DNA of 15,031 bases from JBBRHH01 sp038222915 (GTDB taxonomy: Bacteria; Planctomycetota; Phycisphaerae; Tepidisphaerales; Tepidisphaeraceae), in NCBI GenBank assembly GCA_038222915.1, contig JBBRHH010000081.1, forward strand, positions 1 to 15,031, read 5' to 3'. Below, piece after piece: positions 1-7,037 of this stretch (position 1 is its first letter; every line of letters begins with the position of its first letter). The position numbers and the translations under genes were made by a program. The notes beneath the pieces are model-generated. The model was not told where the DNA came from. It made no database searches and saw only the letters and a list, made by a program, of their open reading frames with translations.

Positions 1-2997
1 GATGCGGAAGGCGCGGTCGGTGGCCTGATTTTCGACGGCCGGATTCCACCAGCGGTCATAGTGGAATACATGATTGGCGGCAGTGAGGTTTAAGCCGGTG
101 CCGCCCGCCTTGAGCGACAGCATGAACACGCTCGGGCCATCTGCCGCCCCGAACCGCTCCACCATGCGATCACGCTCTTTCTTTGGCGTGCCGCCGTGCA
201 GGAAAAGCACTTCGCGGCCAAAATTCTCCTGTAAATGCTTCTTGACGATCGTGCCCATTTCCGAGAACTGCGAAAAAATCAGGGCACGGTCGCCTTCGGA
301 AAGAGCTTCCTCAAGCATTTCCGTAAGCCGCGACAGCTTCCCCGATCGGCCGGTGATTTCAGAGTTGTCGCCCAGGAACTGGGCCGGGTGATTGCACACC
401 TGCTTCAGCTTGGAGAGCATCGCAAGCACCGCGCCCTTGCGCCCAATGCCGTCGGCCGAATCGATCTTTTTCAACCCTTCCTGCACGACGGCTTCGTAAA
501 GCGAAGCCTGCTCCTTCGTCAGATTGCAGTAGACCTTCATCTCCAGCTTGTCCGGGAGGTCGGAGATGATTGATTTGTCCGTCTTGAGCCGTCGCAGGAC
601 AAAGGGGCCGGTCAGCTTCTTCAGTCGCTGGGCGGCCTCCTGATCGGCGTTGGTCTGGATCGGGACGAAGAATTTCTTTTTGAACTCTTTTTCGGTTCCA
701 AGTATCCCCGGATTCGCGAACTCCATCACCGACCAGAGATCGCCAATATGATTTTCCACCGGCGTCCCGGTGAGGGCGATGCGATAGCCGGCTTCGGCCG
801 CAATCGTTCGCGCGGCTTTCGCCTGCTTTGCCTGTGGGTTCTTGATGTTCTGTGCTTCGTCGAGAATCACCCCGCCCCATGTGCATTGTTGAAACAATTC
901 GAGATCGCGAAACAACAGCGGGTAACTCGAAATGACCAGCGCGTGCGTTTTGGCCTCGGCGATGAACGATGCATCTTTCTTTCGTTCAGTGCCGTGGTGG
1001 ACCATAACCGGCAGGCCCGGCACAAACTTCTCGGACTCTTTCTTCCAGTTGCCCGTCACCGACGTAGGGCAGATCAAAAGTGTCGGCCGCCTGTCCTCCG
1101 CGCTCGCGCCTTCCCACAATCGACCAATTAGCGCCAATGTTTGCAGAGTCTTTCCGAGACCCATGTCATCGGCGAGGCACGCGCCCAAACCCCACTGCTG
1201 GAGGAAACTGAGCCAGGAATAGCCGCGGAGCTGGTACGGCCGCATAGTCCCCCGCAGACCGGCCGGCGGGCCCAGCTGCTCGAAGCCTGCTTGCCCCTGA
1301 AGCTTGTCCAGAAATTCGGCAACCCACCCTTCCGCAGTAACTCCGGCAAACTCGAGTTGGGCGACTTCCTCATTCTTGCCAAGGGCCATTTCCACGATTT
1401 GCCGGAGACTGGCGGAACCAGCCTTTTTCTTTTTCCAAAGGGCGATCGCCGCTTCGAGTTCTTCAGTGTTCAGTTCGACCCATTGCCCACGTAGATGCAC
1501 CAGCGGCGACTTCATGGCCGCAAGGCGTTGCAGATCGGCGAGCGTGAGCTTTTCGTCACCCAGTGCAACTTCCCAATTGAAATCAACGATCCGGTCGAGG
1601 GTAAGGCCGGTGGTGCTTTGCATTTTCGGCGACTTGACCTTGGCCCTCACCGCAAGCCGTGACTTGGTCCCCTTGCCAGTCCACCAGGCGGGGAGCATGA
1701 CCTTGAAGTCGGATTGTTCGAGAAGCCACGCGGTACTTGTGAGAAATTCATGCGCGCCCGCCGCATCGAGCGCAAATCCCCCCGGCGTCGGCGTTTTCAG
1801 ACTCTGCTCGATCGTCGGCGCAAGGCCCGCCGCCTGTCCAAGGGCGCCCAATGCGTAGTCCGTGGGACTGGCCCCCCCACCGAGAAGCTTTTGTTTTGCC
1901 TTCCCCTTGCCGCTCCACACATCGTCCAGCGGAATCACCAGGCTCGGATCCGCGACCGACTGAACAAGATACCGCACGTACCAGTCCGAACGCGGCACGA
2001 TGCCGGCCTCGCTGCGCCGTTCGATTTGATCCGGATCATCGCCCGGTTTAATCGGCTCTTCCAGGCGAAAACAGAGTCGCAACGGGCCGCTCGATGTGAG
2101 CGCCACGCGCCGCTTCCATTCGCCAAGCTGATCGGTGAGCTTCGCGAGTTCATTGGCGTCGCCCTTGATCACGGCATCGCCATTCCGCAACGCCTTCAGC
2201 CATTGATCATGGACGCTGGATTGGGGTATCCCGCGACCCACGTATTCAGAAGGTTGACCTTGGGCCGCGCCCGATCGCACCAGCTCGTCCACGATCAGCG
2301 TGGTGAATTGCCGGAGAACTGTGGTGGCCGCGGGGAAATCGACAGCGGCCTTCTTACCCTTCGTCGCGGGTGAAAGCGTCATGGCGCGACAGGCCCCGGG
2401 CATGGATCCCGCCAGCTTCGCAAATCGATCTGCATCCGCGCCAGCAATAACCGGCTGCCAGCGTGCAAGATATTGGTCGTCCAATCGCTCGATTGCCGGA
2501 AGAAACCGCTGCCTCGCAACCAGGCTAGCTGCGAAACGAAGAGCATCCGCACAAAACGCCAGAGAATTCCCCACGACCACGCCGGGCGAAAGAGTTGTTT
2601 GGCCAATGCATGCAGCGAGGAATTCCACCGCCTTTTTCGCGGTCACCTCGATCGTGTTGACGAGCCAAGGTCGCAGTTTGATTGGGCTGACCGGAACACG
2701 ATCTTCAATCAGTCCGCTGGAAGCGATCGGGCCGGATTCGTCGGACGGAAGGAAGATAGTCGCGGCAGAGGCTTGTTGGTCTGGCGAGAGCTTCTTCTGC
2801 CTGGCCTTCGCACTTTTCGATTTGCGAATCGGAGGCGCTTCGTCATCCGGAGCAAAGTTCGCGATGGCCGCGCGGAGTATTTCAACGGTGGGGTCGAAGG
2901 GCGAAGCATCGCTCGTCGGGGACGCCGCTTCGCCTCGGGGTGTTTCGCCACAGAGCAGCAGTCGCCCTTCAATGATCCCAGCGTGCAAAACGATCAT
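1..2997 (-). CDS. SNF2-family DEAD/DEAH-box helicase (3' end cut off by window)
   Basis: This is an ATP-dependent DNA translocase of the bacterial SNF2 (HepA/RapA-like) superfamily, cytoplasmic, with unknown substrate. The minus-strand frame stays open for 999 codons from the ATG at 2997 to base 1, so the C-terminus is missing. The N-terminal ~570 residues match the bacterial SNF2-associated region (DUF3670 type), ending in a segment with LVHLRGQWVEL. The helicase core follows: Walker A DDMGLGKT (residues 610-617), motif II DEAQ (713-716), motif III LTGTPVEN (742-749), motif V around GGTGLNLT, and the start of motif VI, ATDRAFRI (992-999). Only the end of motif VI and the tail are lost. The start has no clear Shine-Dalgarno, and an upstream GTG in frame is possible. 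It lies 47 bp behind the Uma2-like gene on the same strand. Family assignment is certain; the biological role (transcription recycling, repair or defence) is not. Confidence 0.95.
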   Translation of the reverse strand, partial: MIVLHAGIIEGRLLLCGETPRGEAASPTSDASPFDPTVEILRAAIANFAPDDEAPPIRKSKSAKARQKKLSPDQQASAATIFLPSDESGPIASSGLIEDRVPVSPIKLRPWLVNTIEVTAKKAVEFLAACIGQTTLSPGVVVGNSLAFCADALRFAASLVARQRFLPAIERLDDQYLARWQPVIAGADADRFAKLAGSMPGACRAMTLSPATKGKKAAVDFPAATTVLRQFTTLIVDELVRSGAAQGQPSEYVGRGIPQSSVHDQWLKALRNGDAVIKGDANELAKLTDQLGEWKRRVALTSSGPLRLCFRLEEPIKPGDDPDQIERRSEAGIVPRSDWYVRYLVQSVADPSLVIPLDDVWSGKGKAKQKLLGGGASPTDYALGALGQAAGLAPTIEQSLKTPTPGGFALDAAGAHEFLTSTAWLLEQSDFKVMLPAWWTGKGTKSRLAVRAKVKSPKMQSTTGLTLDRIVDFNWEVALGDEKLTLADLQRLAAMKSPLVHLRGQWVELNTEELEAAIALWKKKKAGSASLRQIVEMALGKNEEVAQLEFAGVTAEGWVAEFLDKLQGQAGFEQLGPPAGLRGTMRPYQLRGYSWLSFLQQWGLGACLADDMGLGKTLQTLALIGRLWEGASAEDRRPTLLICPTSVTGNWKKESEKFVPGLPVMVHHGTERKKDASFIAEAKTHALVISSYPLLFRDLELFQQCTWGGVILDEAQNIKNPQAKQAKAARTIAAEAGYRIALTGTPVENHIGDLWSVMEFANPGILGTEKEFKKKFFVPIQTNADQEAAQRLKKLTGPFVLRRLKTDKSIISDLPDKLEMKVYCNLTKEQASLYEAVVQEGLKKIDSADGIGRKGAVLAMLSKLKQVCNHPAQFLGDNSEITGRSGKLSRLTEMLEEALSEGDRALIFSQFSEMGTIVKKHLQENFGREVLFLHGGTPKKERDRMVERFGAADGPSVFMLSLKAGGTGLNLTAANHVFHYDRWWNPAVENQATDRAFRI

Positions 2998-3044
2998 AGT
3001 AATTCCCACCAACCTAAAGTAGGCGATTTTCACGTACACGACAA

Positions 3045-3764
3045 TTATTTTGGAGCGGTGCTTAATCGTCCAACAAACGCAGCGTGTTCAGGCGTTGATG
3101 TTCCGGCGTCCACGGACTGCAAAAGTCGGGGCAGATCGGATTGTAAGATCGCATCGCAGTTCAGCCAGAGGCCGGGAAACGCTTCGCTCTTGAGGAGCCC
3201 GCCCTCTTCGATCTGTAGCGGCTGATACCGTCCTTCCCGCAAAATAAACCAATCAATCGCACCTTCCTCTGTCCTCCACACAATGTATTCGCGCACGCCA
3301 TTGCGCCGGTACGCGTTCAGTTTGTCATGTAGATCTATGCTGACCGTAGAAGCCGAGATTTCACAAACGAGTTCAGGAGCGCCCGTAATATAGCCGTCAC
3401 TGTCGACCATCGCGTGCCCGCCACGGTCAGCGGGCATCATCAAAATCAAGTCCGGCTGTGGCTCATTGTCTTCGTCCAGACGCACTGTGCTATTGTCACC
3501 AATACCTGTGAGTCCAGGCGTACGGCTTACATAGTAGACTAACCATCCGGCTAATAAAGAATGCGGCCGCCCGTGCTGCTCGAACCGAACGGGTGACGGC
3601 ATATACACAGTCCCTTCGATGAGTTCCGCTTTATTCACCGCTGGCATCGCAACGTAACGCCGCTCGAACTCCCGGCGCGTCAACTGATCGCCATTCGCGA
3701 GCAATGGGATTGACAGGGTTGCGGCTGGTAGAGGTTGTGAGCGAACAACTGACATGGTGTTCAT
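3045..3764 (-). CDS. Uma2-family (DUF820) PD-(D/E)XK nuclease-like protein
   Basis: This is a 239-residue protein of the Uma2/DUF820 family, a PD-(D/E)XK-fold group often annotated as putative restriction endonucleases but with little demonstrated activity. Visible hallmarks are ELIEG in the N-terminal third, PQPDLILM with the catalytic-type Asp at residue 105, then LVCEIS with Glu at 135, and the downstream D...K...Y...GVREYIVW segment (Asp144, Lys148). The usual SPST after the Glu reads SAST here. I chose the ATG at 3764 because the longer in-frame start at 3821 would overlap the end of thiC; an ATG at 3755 is also possible. The gene begins 25 bp after the thiC stop and ends 47 bp before the SNF2 gene, so read-through from thiC is plausible. 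Uma2 genes are abundant in planctomycetes and cyanobacteria, usually as dispersed single genes, so neighbourhood alone says little about function. Confidence 0.88.
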   Translation of the reverse strand: MNTMSVVRSQPLPAATLSIPLLANGDQLTRREFERRYVAMPAVNKAELIEGTVYMPSPVRFEQHGRPHSLLAGWLVYYVSRTPGLTGIGDNSTVRLDEDNEPQPDLILMMPADRGGHAMVDSDGYITGAPELVCEISASTVSIDLHDKLNAYRRNGVREYIVWRTEEGAIDWFILREGRYQPLQIEEGGLLKSEAFPGLWLNCDAILQSDLPRLLQSVDAGTSTPEHAAFVGRLSTAPK

Positions 3765-3789
3765 TCTAGCATCGGTCTGCACGCTACTG

Positions 3790-5556
3790 CTACAAACCCG
3801 CTTCGTTAACCACAACTCCATGGGCCTTAAGCGTATTAATCGTCACCAGCTTCTGAACCTCCTTGGCCTTGTCATCGTCCGCAACCACGTCACTATGACA
3901 GGCGGCCTTCTTACCCTTATGGGCCAGCTTCATGATCTCTTCAGAACTCAGTACGCCACGCTGCTTAAGGATCTCCGCACCGGCCTCAGTTACACCCGGT
4001 GACGCTATGGCCTTCTTGGCCGGCTGGGCTTCAGCGTCCTTGCCGGAATAAAACTCGTTGATCTCCTTGCTGATGCGCACCGAGCACCAGTCATGGCCGC
4101 ACATGGCACAGAAATCAGTGTCAACTTCCAGATCCTCATCGTGATAAGCGCGGGCAAGGTCGGGGTCAAAGGAGAGCTCAAAATGTCGCTGCCAGTTCAG
4201 GGCGGCGCGGGCCTTGGTGAGCTCGTCGTCGCGGTCGCGCGAGCCGGGAATGCCAAGCGCCACGTCTGCAGCGTGGGCCGCAATCTTGTACGCCACGCAG
4301 CCTTGCTTCACATCATCCTTCTTCGGAAGGCCAAGATGTTCCTTCGGCGTGACATAACAGAGCATGGATGCACCGTGGTAGCCGGCCGAGGTTGCGCCGA
4401 TACAGGACGTGATGTGGTCGTAGCCGGGGAAGATGTCCGTGACGAGCGGCCCCAGAACATAAAACGGCGCACCATGACAAACCTTGCGCTGGGCCTTCAT
4501 GTTGAATTCGATCTGGTCAAAGGGGACGTGGCCGGGGCCTTCGATCATCACCTGAACACCCTTAGCCCAGGCCCGCTCGGTAAGCTCGCCAAGCGTTTGA
4601 AGCTCCCGTAGCTGCGCGTCATCGGACGCGTCGGCAAGACCACCCGGACGCAGGCCGTCACCCAGCGAGAAGCTGACATCATACTGCCGCATGATGTCGC
4701 AGATGTCGTCAAAGATCTCGTACATCGGGTTTTGCTTGCCATGATGAATCATCCACTTGGCAAGGATGGAACCGCCGCGGGAGACGATGCCGATCAGCCG
4801 CTTGCGGACAAATGGAAGATGTTCGCGGAGGACACCGGCGTGAATGGTGAAATAGTCGACCCCCTGCTTCGCCTGGTTTTCCAGTTCCTTCAGAATGATG
4901 TCGTAAGAAAGATCCTCGATACTTCGGCCAAGGATCATCGAGTAAATCGGAACGGTGCCGATCGGCACGGTGGCGTACCGGATGATCGCCTCGCGGCAGG
5001 CGTTGAGATCGCCGCCGGTGGACAAATCCATGACCGTGTCCGCCCCCCATTTCTCGGCCCACTTCAGCTTTTCAACTTCTTCATCAATGCTGGACGCAAT
5101 GGGCGATGCGCCCATGTTGGCGTTGATCTTCGTGAGCGACGCCCGGCCGATGGCCATGGGTTCAAGCTTGTAGGTCAGGTGAACCCGGTTTGCGGGAATG
5201 ATCATCCGGCCGGCCGCCACTTCGACGCGAATCTGCTCGCCCGACAGGTGCGGCTCGCGCGTCGCAACGCGCGCCATCTCCGGAGTCACGATGCCCAGCC
5301 TCGCCAACTCCAACTGAGTGATCGCCTTCTCTTTGGTCGGCTGCGACGCGCCCATGAAATCCCATGCGGTGCGCTCGCTCACACCCGGCATGCCCGGCGT
5401 ATCGGGAGAACTGTACATATACGGCGTCCCCAGCCGGCCGGGGTTTGCAAAGGAGCCGGGCGTTGTACCCTGGCGATCGGTGGAAGGATTGTCTCCCAGT
5501 GGCGGGAGCTCAGGAAGCGATGAATGTTCCGTGTTATCTTTGACCATCGACGACAT
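3790..5556 (-). CDS. thiC: Phosphomethylpyrimidine synthase ThiC
   Basis: ThiC is a cytoplasmic radical-SAM-like enzyme that rearranges aminoimidazole ribotide to hydroxymethylpyrimidine phosphate, the pyrimidine half of thiamine. The 588-residue product has the family's conserved blocks (INANMGASP, DLSTGGDLN, SLGDGLRPG, EGPGHVP) and the non-canonical [4Fe-4S] motif CX2CX4C (Cys483, Cys486, Cys491; CAMCGHDWC). About 97 residues follow the cluster motif, a longer tail than I expect for the family, including a CHSD element at 553-556. The start at 5556 is fixed by an AAGGAG site five bases upstream. A longer in-frame ATG at 5661 lies just after the riboswitch and has no such site. Expression is very likely repressed by thiamine pyrophosphate through the upstream riboswitch. 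No other thiamine gene is in the window. Confidence 0.98.
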   Translation of the reverse strand: MSSMVKDNTEHSSLPELPPLGDNPSTDRQGTTPGSFANPGRLGTPYMYSSPDTPGMPGVSERTAWDFMGASQPTKEKAITQLELARLGIVTPEMARVATREPHLSGEQIRVEVAAGRMIIPANRVHLTYKLEPMAIGRASLTKINANMGASPIASSIDEEVEKLKWAEKWGADTVMDLSTGGDLNACREAIIRYATVPIGTVPIYSMILGRSIEDLSYDIILKELENQAKQGVDYFTIHAGVLREHLPFVRKRLIGIVSRGGSILAKWMIHHGKQNPMYEIFDDICDIMRQYDVSFSLGDGLRPGGLADASDDAQLRELQTLGELTERAWAKGVQVMIEGPGHVPFDQIEFNMKAQRKVCHGAPFYVLGPLVTDIFPGYDHITSCIGATSAGYHGASMLCYVTPKEHLGLPKKDDVKQGCVAYKIAAHAADVALGIPGSRDRDDELTKARAALNWQRHFELSFDPDLARAYHDEDLEVDTDFCAMCGHDWCSVRISKEINEFYSGKDAEAQPAKKAIASPGVTEAGAEILKQRGVLSSEEIMKLAHKGKKAACHSDVVADDDKAKEVQKLVTINTLKAHGVVVNEAGL

Positions 5557-5561
5557 GCCAA

Positions 5562-5567
5562 CTCCTT
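5562..5567 (-). promoter_or_regulatory. Ribosome binding site of thiC
   Basis: AAGGAG lies five bases upstream of the ATG at 5556. It is one of the few strong Shine-Dalgarno sites in the window, and it decides the thiC start in favour of 5556 over the in-frame ATG at 5661. Confidence 0.85.
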
Positions 5568-5576
5568 CATTGTTCG

Positions 5577-5593
5577 AAAACGGGCGCTCGCCC
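5577..5593 (-). terminator. Possible expression-platform hairpin in the thiC leader
   Basis: Between the riboswitch aptamer and the thiC start, the minus strand reads GGGCG-AG-CGCCC (5582-5593) followed by GTTTT. The stem is only 5 bp at most, with a realistic 4-base loop, and the T-run is short. This is a weak candidate for the transcription-termination switch. A mechanism acting on the downstream Shine-Dalgarno is equally possible. Confidence 0.35.
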
Positions 5594-5674
5594 TCTTGAC
5601 GAAAACCTACCACTGGCCACGGATTTTGTGCGGGGGAAACGAACGAAGATGGACAGCCCATGGGGGAGATGCCA

Positions 5675-5759
5675 TTCGCTTCCCTACGCCGGTGCGATCC
5701 GGATCAGGTTCCAAGGGTTTTCTCTCAGGCCGGCCGTTGGGCCGACCACCCCTAGCGAA
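5675..5759 (-). promoter_or_regulatory. TPP riboswitch (THI element) upstream of thiC
   Basis: The minus strand carries the conserved core of the thiamine pyrophosphate riboswitch in order: GGGGTGG, CTGAGA (5723-5728), ACCCTTGGAACCTGATCC (5701-5718) and ACCGGCGTAGGGAAG (5679-5693). The closing P1 helix can be read directly: TTCGCT (5754-5759) pairs with AGCGAA (5675-5680), giving an 85-base aptamer. The element binds TPP and switches off downstream expression. It ends about 118 bases before the thiC ATG, leaving room for an expression platform. The match to the consensus is close to perfect, and the linked gene is the classic target. Confidence 0.97.
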
Positions 5760-5767
5760 CGAACGTA

Positions 5768-5796
5768 AGTCTATGGACGGCGGGCGCGGACAACAA
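5768..5796 (-). promoter_or_regulatory. Sigma70-like promoter of thiC
   Basis: On the minus strand, TTGTTG (-35, 5791-5796) and TAGACT (-10, 5768-5773) are separated by exactly 17 bases. The predicted transcription start is near 5761, so the RNA would begin one or two bases before the riboswitch P1 helix. That agreement supports the call, although neither hexamer is perfect. Confidence 0.6.
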
Positions 5797-5881
5797 GGGG
5801 ACGACTGGAACGGAGATTTCAAGGTACAGGATGTAGAGTAGAAGGATTGAGCCAACGGACCATTGGTGCGTTTATTCATCG

Positions 5882-5901
5882 AAAAAGCGGGGGCGCTTTT
5901 T
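5882..5901. repeat. Perfect inverted repeat with A/T flanks (bidirectional terminator shape)
   Basis: AAAAAGCG (5882-5889) and CGCTTTTT (5894-5901) form a perfect 8-bp inverted repeat around GGGG. On either strand it has the outline of an intrinsic terminator, but the GC part is only 3 bp. No recognised gene ends here, so its role is unclear. Confidence 0.5.
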
Positions 5902-5994
5902 GGCTTTTGCGCGCGGCGAAATTGTTTTATTCGGGTTGCACAGCGCGGATTGAGGATTGACAGGGGTTTAGGCCGAATGGCTTCAAAATAAGCG

Positions 5995-6032
5995 CCCCCT
6001 TTCCGACCCCCAGACCTCCCCATTTTGACCCC
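5995..6032 (-). other. G-quadruplex motif on the minus strand
   Basis: Read on the minus strand, four G-runs of 4, 4, 5 and 5 bases (plus-strand C-runs at 6029-6032, 6018-6021, 6007-6011 and 5995-5999) are separated by loops of 7, 6 and 7 bases. This fits the standard intramolecular quadruplex pattern. It lies in the divergent gap, about 200 bp upstream of the thiC promoter. The motif is certain; whether it folds or acts is not. Confidence 0.6.
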
Positions 6033-6349
6033 ATATCCTCCCTCGATTGACAGCAAAGCGCCCTGTTTTCTCCCCCAAATCACCCCAATCCGACAGCGGT
6101 CTGAGGATTCAACGGGGAACTGCTGGAACACAGAAACATGGGCTGAGAGAGGGGCCGGATTCTTGTCGACTGGCCGGTCGCAATGCCTGATGATTTTTCG
6201 CATTGGGAAACTCCGTCTTTCTCCCCACATTCCAATCTTGCATCCATACCAAACAAAATACTATCACACGCCCGGCCATTGTGTATACATTTTCAGGATC
6301 CCGGCTGCCAACGAAACTCCCATGGATGTAGAGCGTCAATGACAATGAC

Positions 6350-6838
6350 ATGAATATTCTCGCACTAGTCTTGATGGCTTTGCTGATTTCCGGATGCAAT
6401 AAGGACTCGGTGGCGCCAGCGCCAACGGCGGACGGGGGTGAGGTAGTTGCATCTACTGCTTCACGGTCGGCGACTGCACCCGCGGCCAGCGGATTTACGG
6501 CGACGAAGGACAAAATCACGCTCGATCCTTTGCTCGGCGGGCCAGGCCGCAAGACGTTGTTTTTTGGTCTGGGATCCGTGACCCTGGAAGTTGTCGGCTT
6601 GCGCGATGGGTTTTGTGTTTTTGACTATGCCGAAGAGGTGGAGGGTGGGTATACGACGCGCCGTTTTCGGGTTCCAACCTCGGGACCGGCGGTTTGGGTG
6701 AAGCGCGACGGAACAGATGGGTTTGCCGGGCAATTCGGGGCCCGGACTTCTTTTGATCCTGCCAGGGGCGAGGTGCTGGGTGGGGGCAATTTACACAACG
6801 GGCACGTCTGTACACCCGCAACAAAGCCCGCGAAATGA
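6350..6838 (+). CDS. Small lipoprotein of unknown function
   Basis: I do not recognise the family of this 162-residue protein. The N-terminus is a short hydrophobic signal ending in a lipobox, LISG followed by Cys16, so the mature protein should be lipid-anchored at an envelope membrane. The signal is odd in having no Lys or Arg before the hydrophobic core. No upstream in-frame start can supply one, because a TAG at 6329-6331 closes the frame. After the anchor comes a low-complexity Ala/Pro/Thr/Ser linker (about 17-50), then a Gly-rich segment that looks beta-rich, with two cysteines (in GFCVFDY and near the C-terminus, HVCTP) that could form a disulphide. There is no clear Shine-Dalgarno. 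The next gene lies 199 bp downstream on the same strand, and nothing in the neighbourhood indicates a role. Confidence 0.75.
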   Translation: MNILALVLMALLISGCNKDSVAPAPTADGGEVVASTASRSATAPAASGFTATKDKITLDPLLGGPGRKTLFFGLGSVTLEVVGLRDGFCVFDYAEEVEGGYTTRRFRVPTSGPAVWVKRDGTDGFAGQFGARTSFDPARGEVLGGGNLHNGHVCTPATKPAK

Positions 6839-7037
6839 TGCGGCCGCAGGGCGATTTGAACCGCTGCGGGCACGCAACACGCGGGTGCACCATCTGTAAT
6901 GGATCATGCGGCGGTTGTGGATTGCGCGTTCTTGTCGTGAAGGTCCGGCGGCGCGGCGGTCATCCTGGTTTTTTGTTGGTTTCACTTCATGGCCAGATAG
7001 GCATTTTTCAGTGGCATTCGCACGACTGAGTTGAGCT

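Larger units (their letters stand above)
5797..6349. other. Divergent intergenic region without a convincing gene
   Basis: This stretch separates the minus-strand thiC unit from the plus-strand lipoprotein. Open frames cross it on both strands (for example minus 5607-6230), but they also run through the riboswitch and thiC promoter and have low-complexity, arginine-rich translations, so I treat them as chance. The plus strand is pyrimidine-rich between about 5995 and 6090. A weak promoter-like pair for the lipoprotein, TTGCAT (6238-6243) and TACTAT (6259-6264), has a spacing of only 15. A hairpin at 5882-5901 and a G-quadruplex motif at 5995-6032 are listed separately. Confidence 0.6.

Noticed and set aside
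2300..3225. Overlapping long plus-strand frames opposite the SNF2 N-terminus (240 and 250 codons)
   Set aside because: The minus strand encodes recognisable helicase sequence throughout; the plus frames overlap each other and show no domain.
4732..5523. 263-codon open frame on the plus strand opposite thiC
   Set aside because: It is antisense to a highly conserved enzyme; its His/Arg/Gly-rich translation is typical of a shadow frame in GC-rich DNA.
5557..5661. In-frame extension of thiC starting at the ATG at 5661
   Set aside because: It starts just after the riboswitch with no ribosome site, its 35 extra residues are unlike ThiC, and a strong AAGGAG precedes the ATG at 5556.
5607..6230. 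207-codon open frame on the minus strand
   Set aside because: It runs through the thiC promoter and riboswitch and has a low-complexity, Arg/Pro/Ser-rich translation with no recognisable domain.
6839..6930. tRNA-like T-loop string (GGTTCAAATC on the minus strand)
   Set aside because: The flanking bases do not form a proper 5-bp T-stem, and I could not build an acceptor stem or a 7-base anticodon loop, so no cloverleaf is supported.
6967..7001. Promoter-like TTGTTG...GATAGG before the 501-residue protein
   Set aside because: The spacing is near 17, but the -10 match is poor and the region is T-rich, so a chance match is likely.
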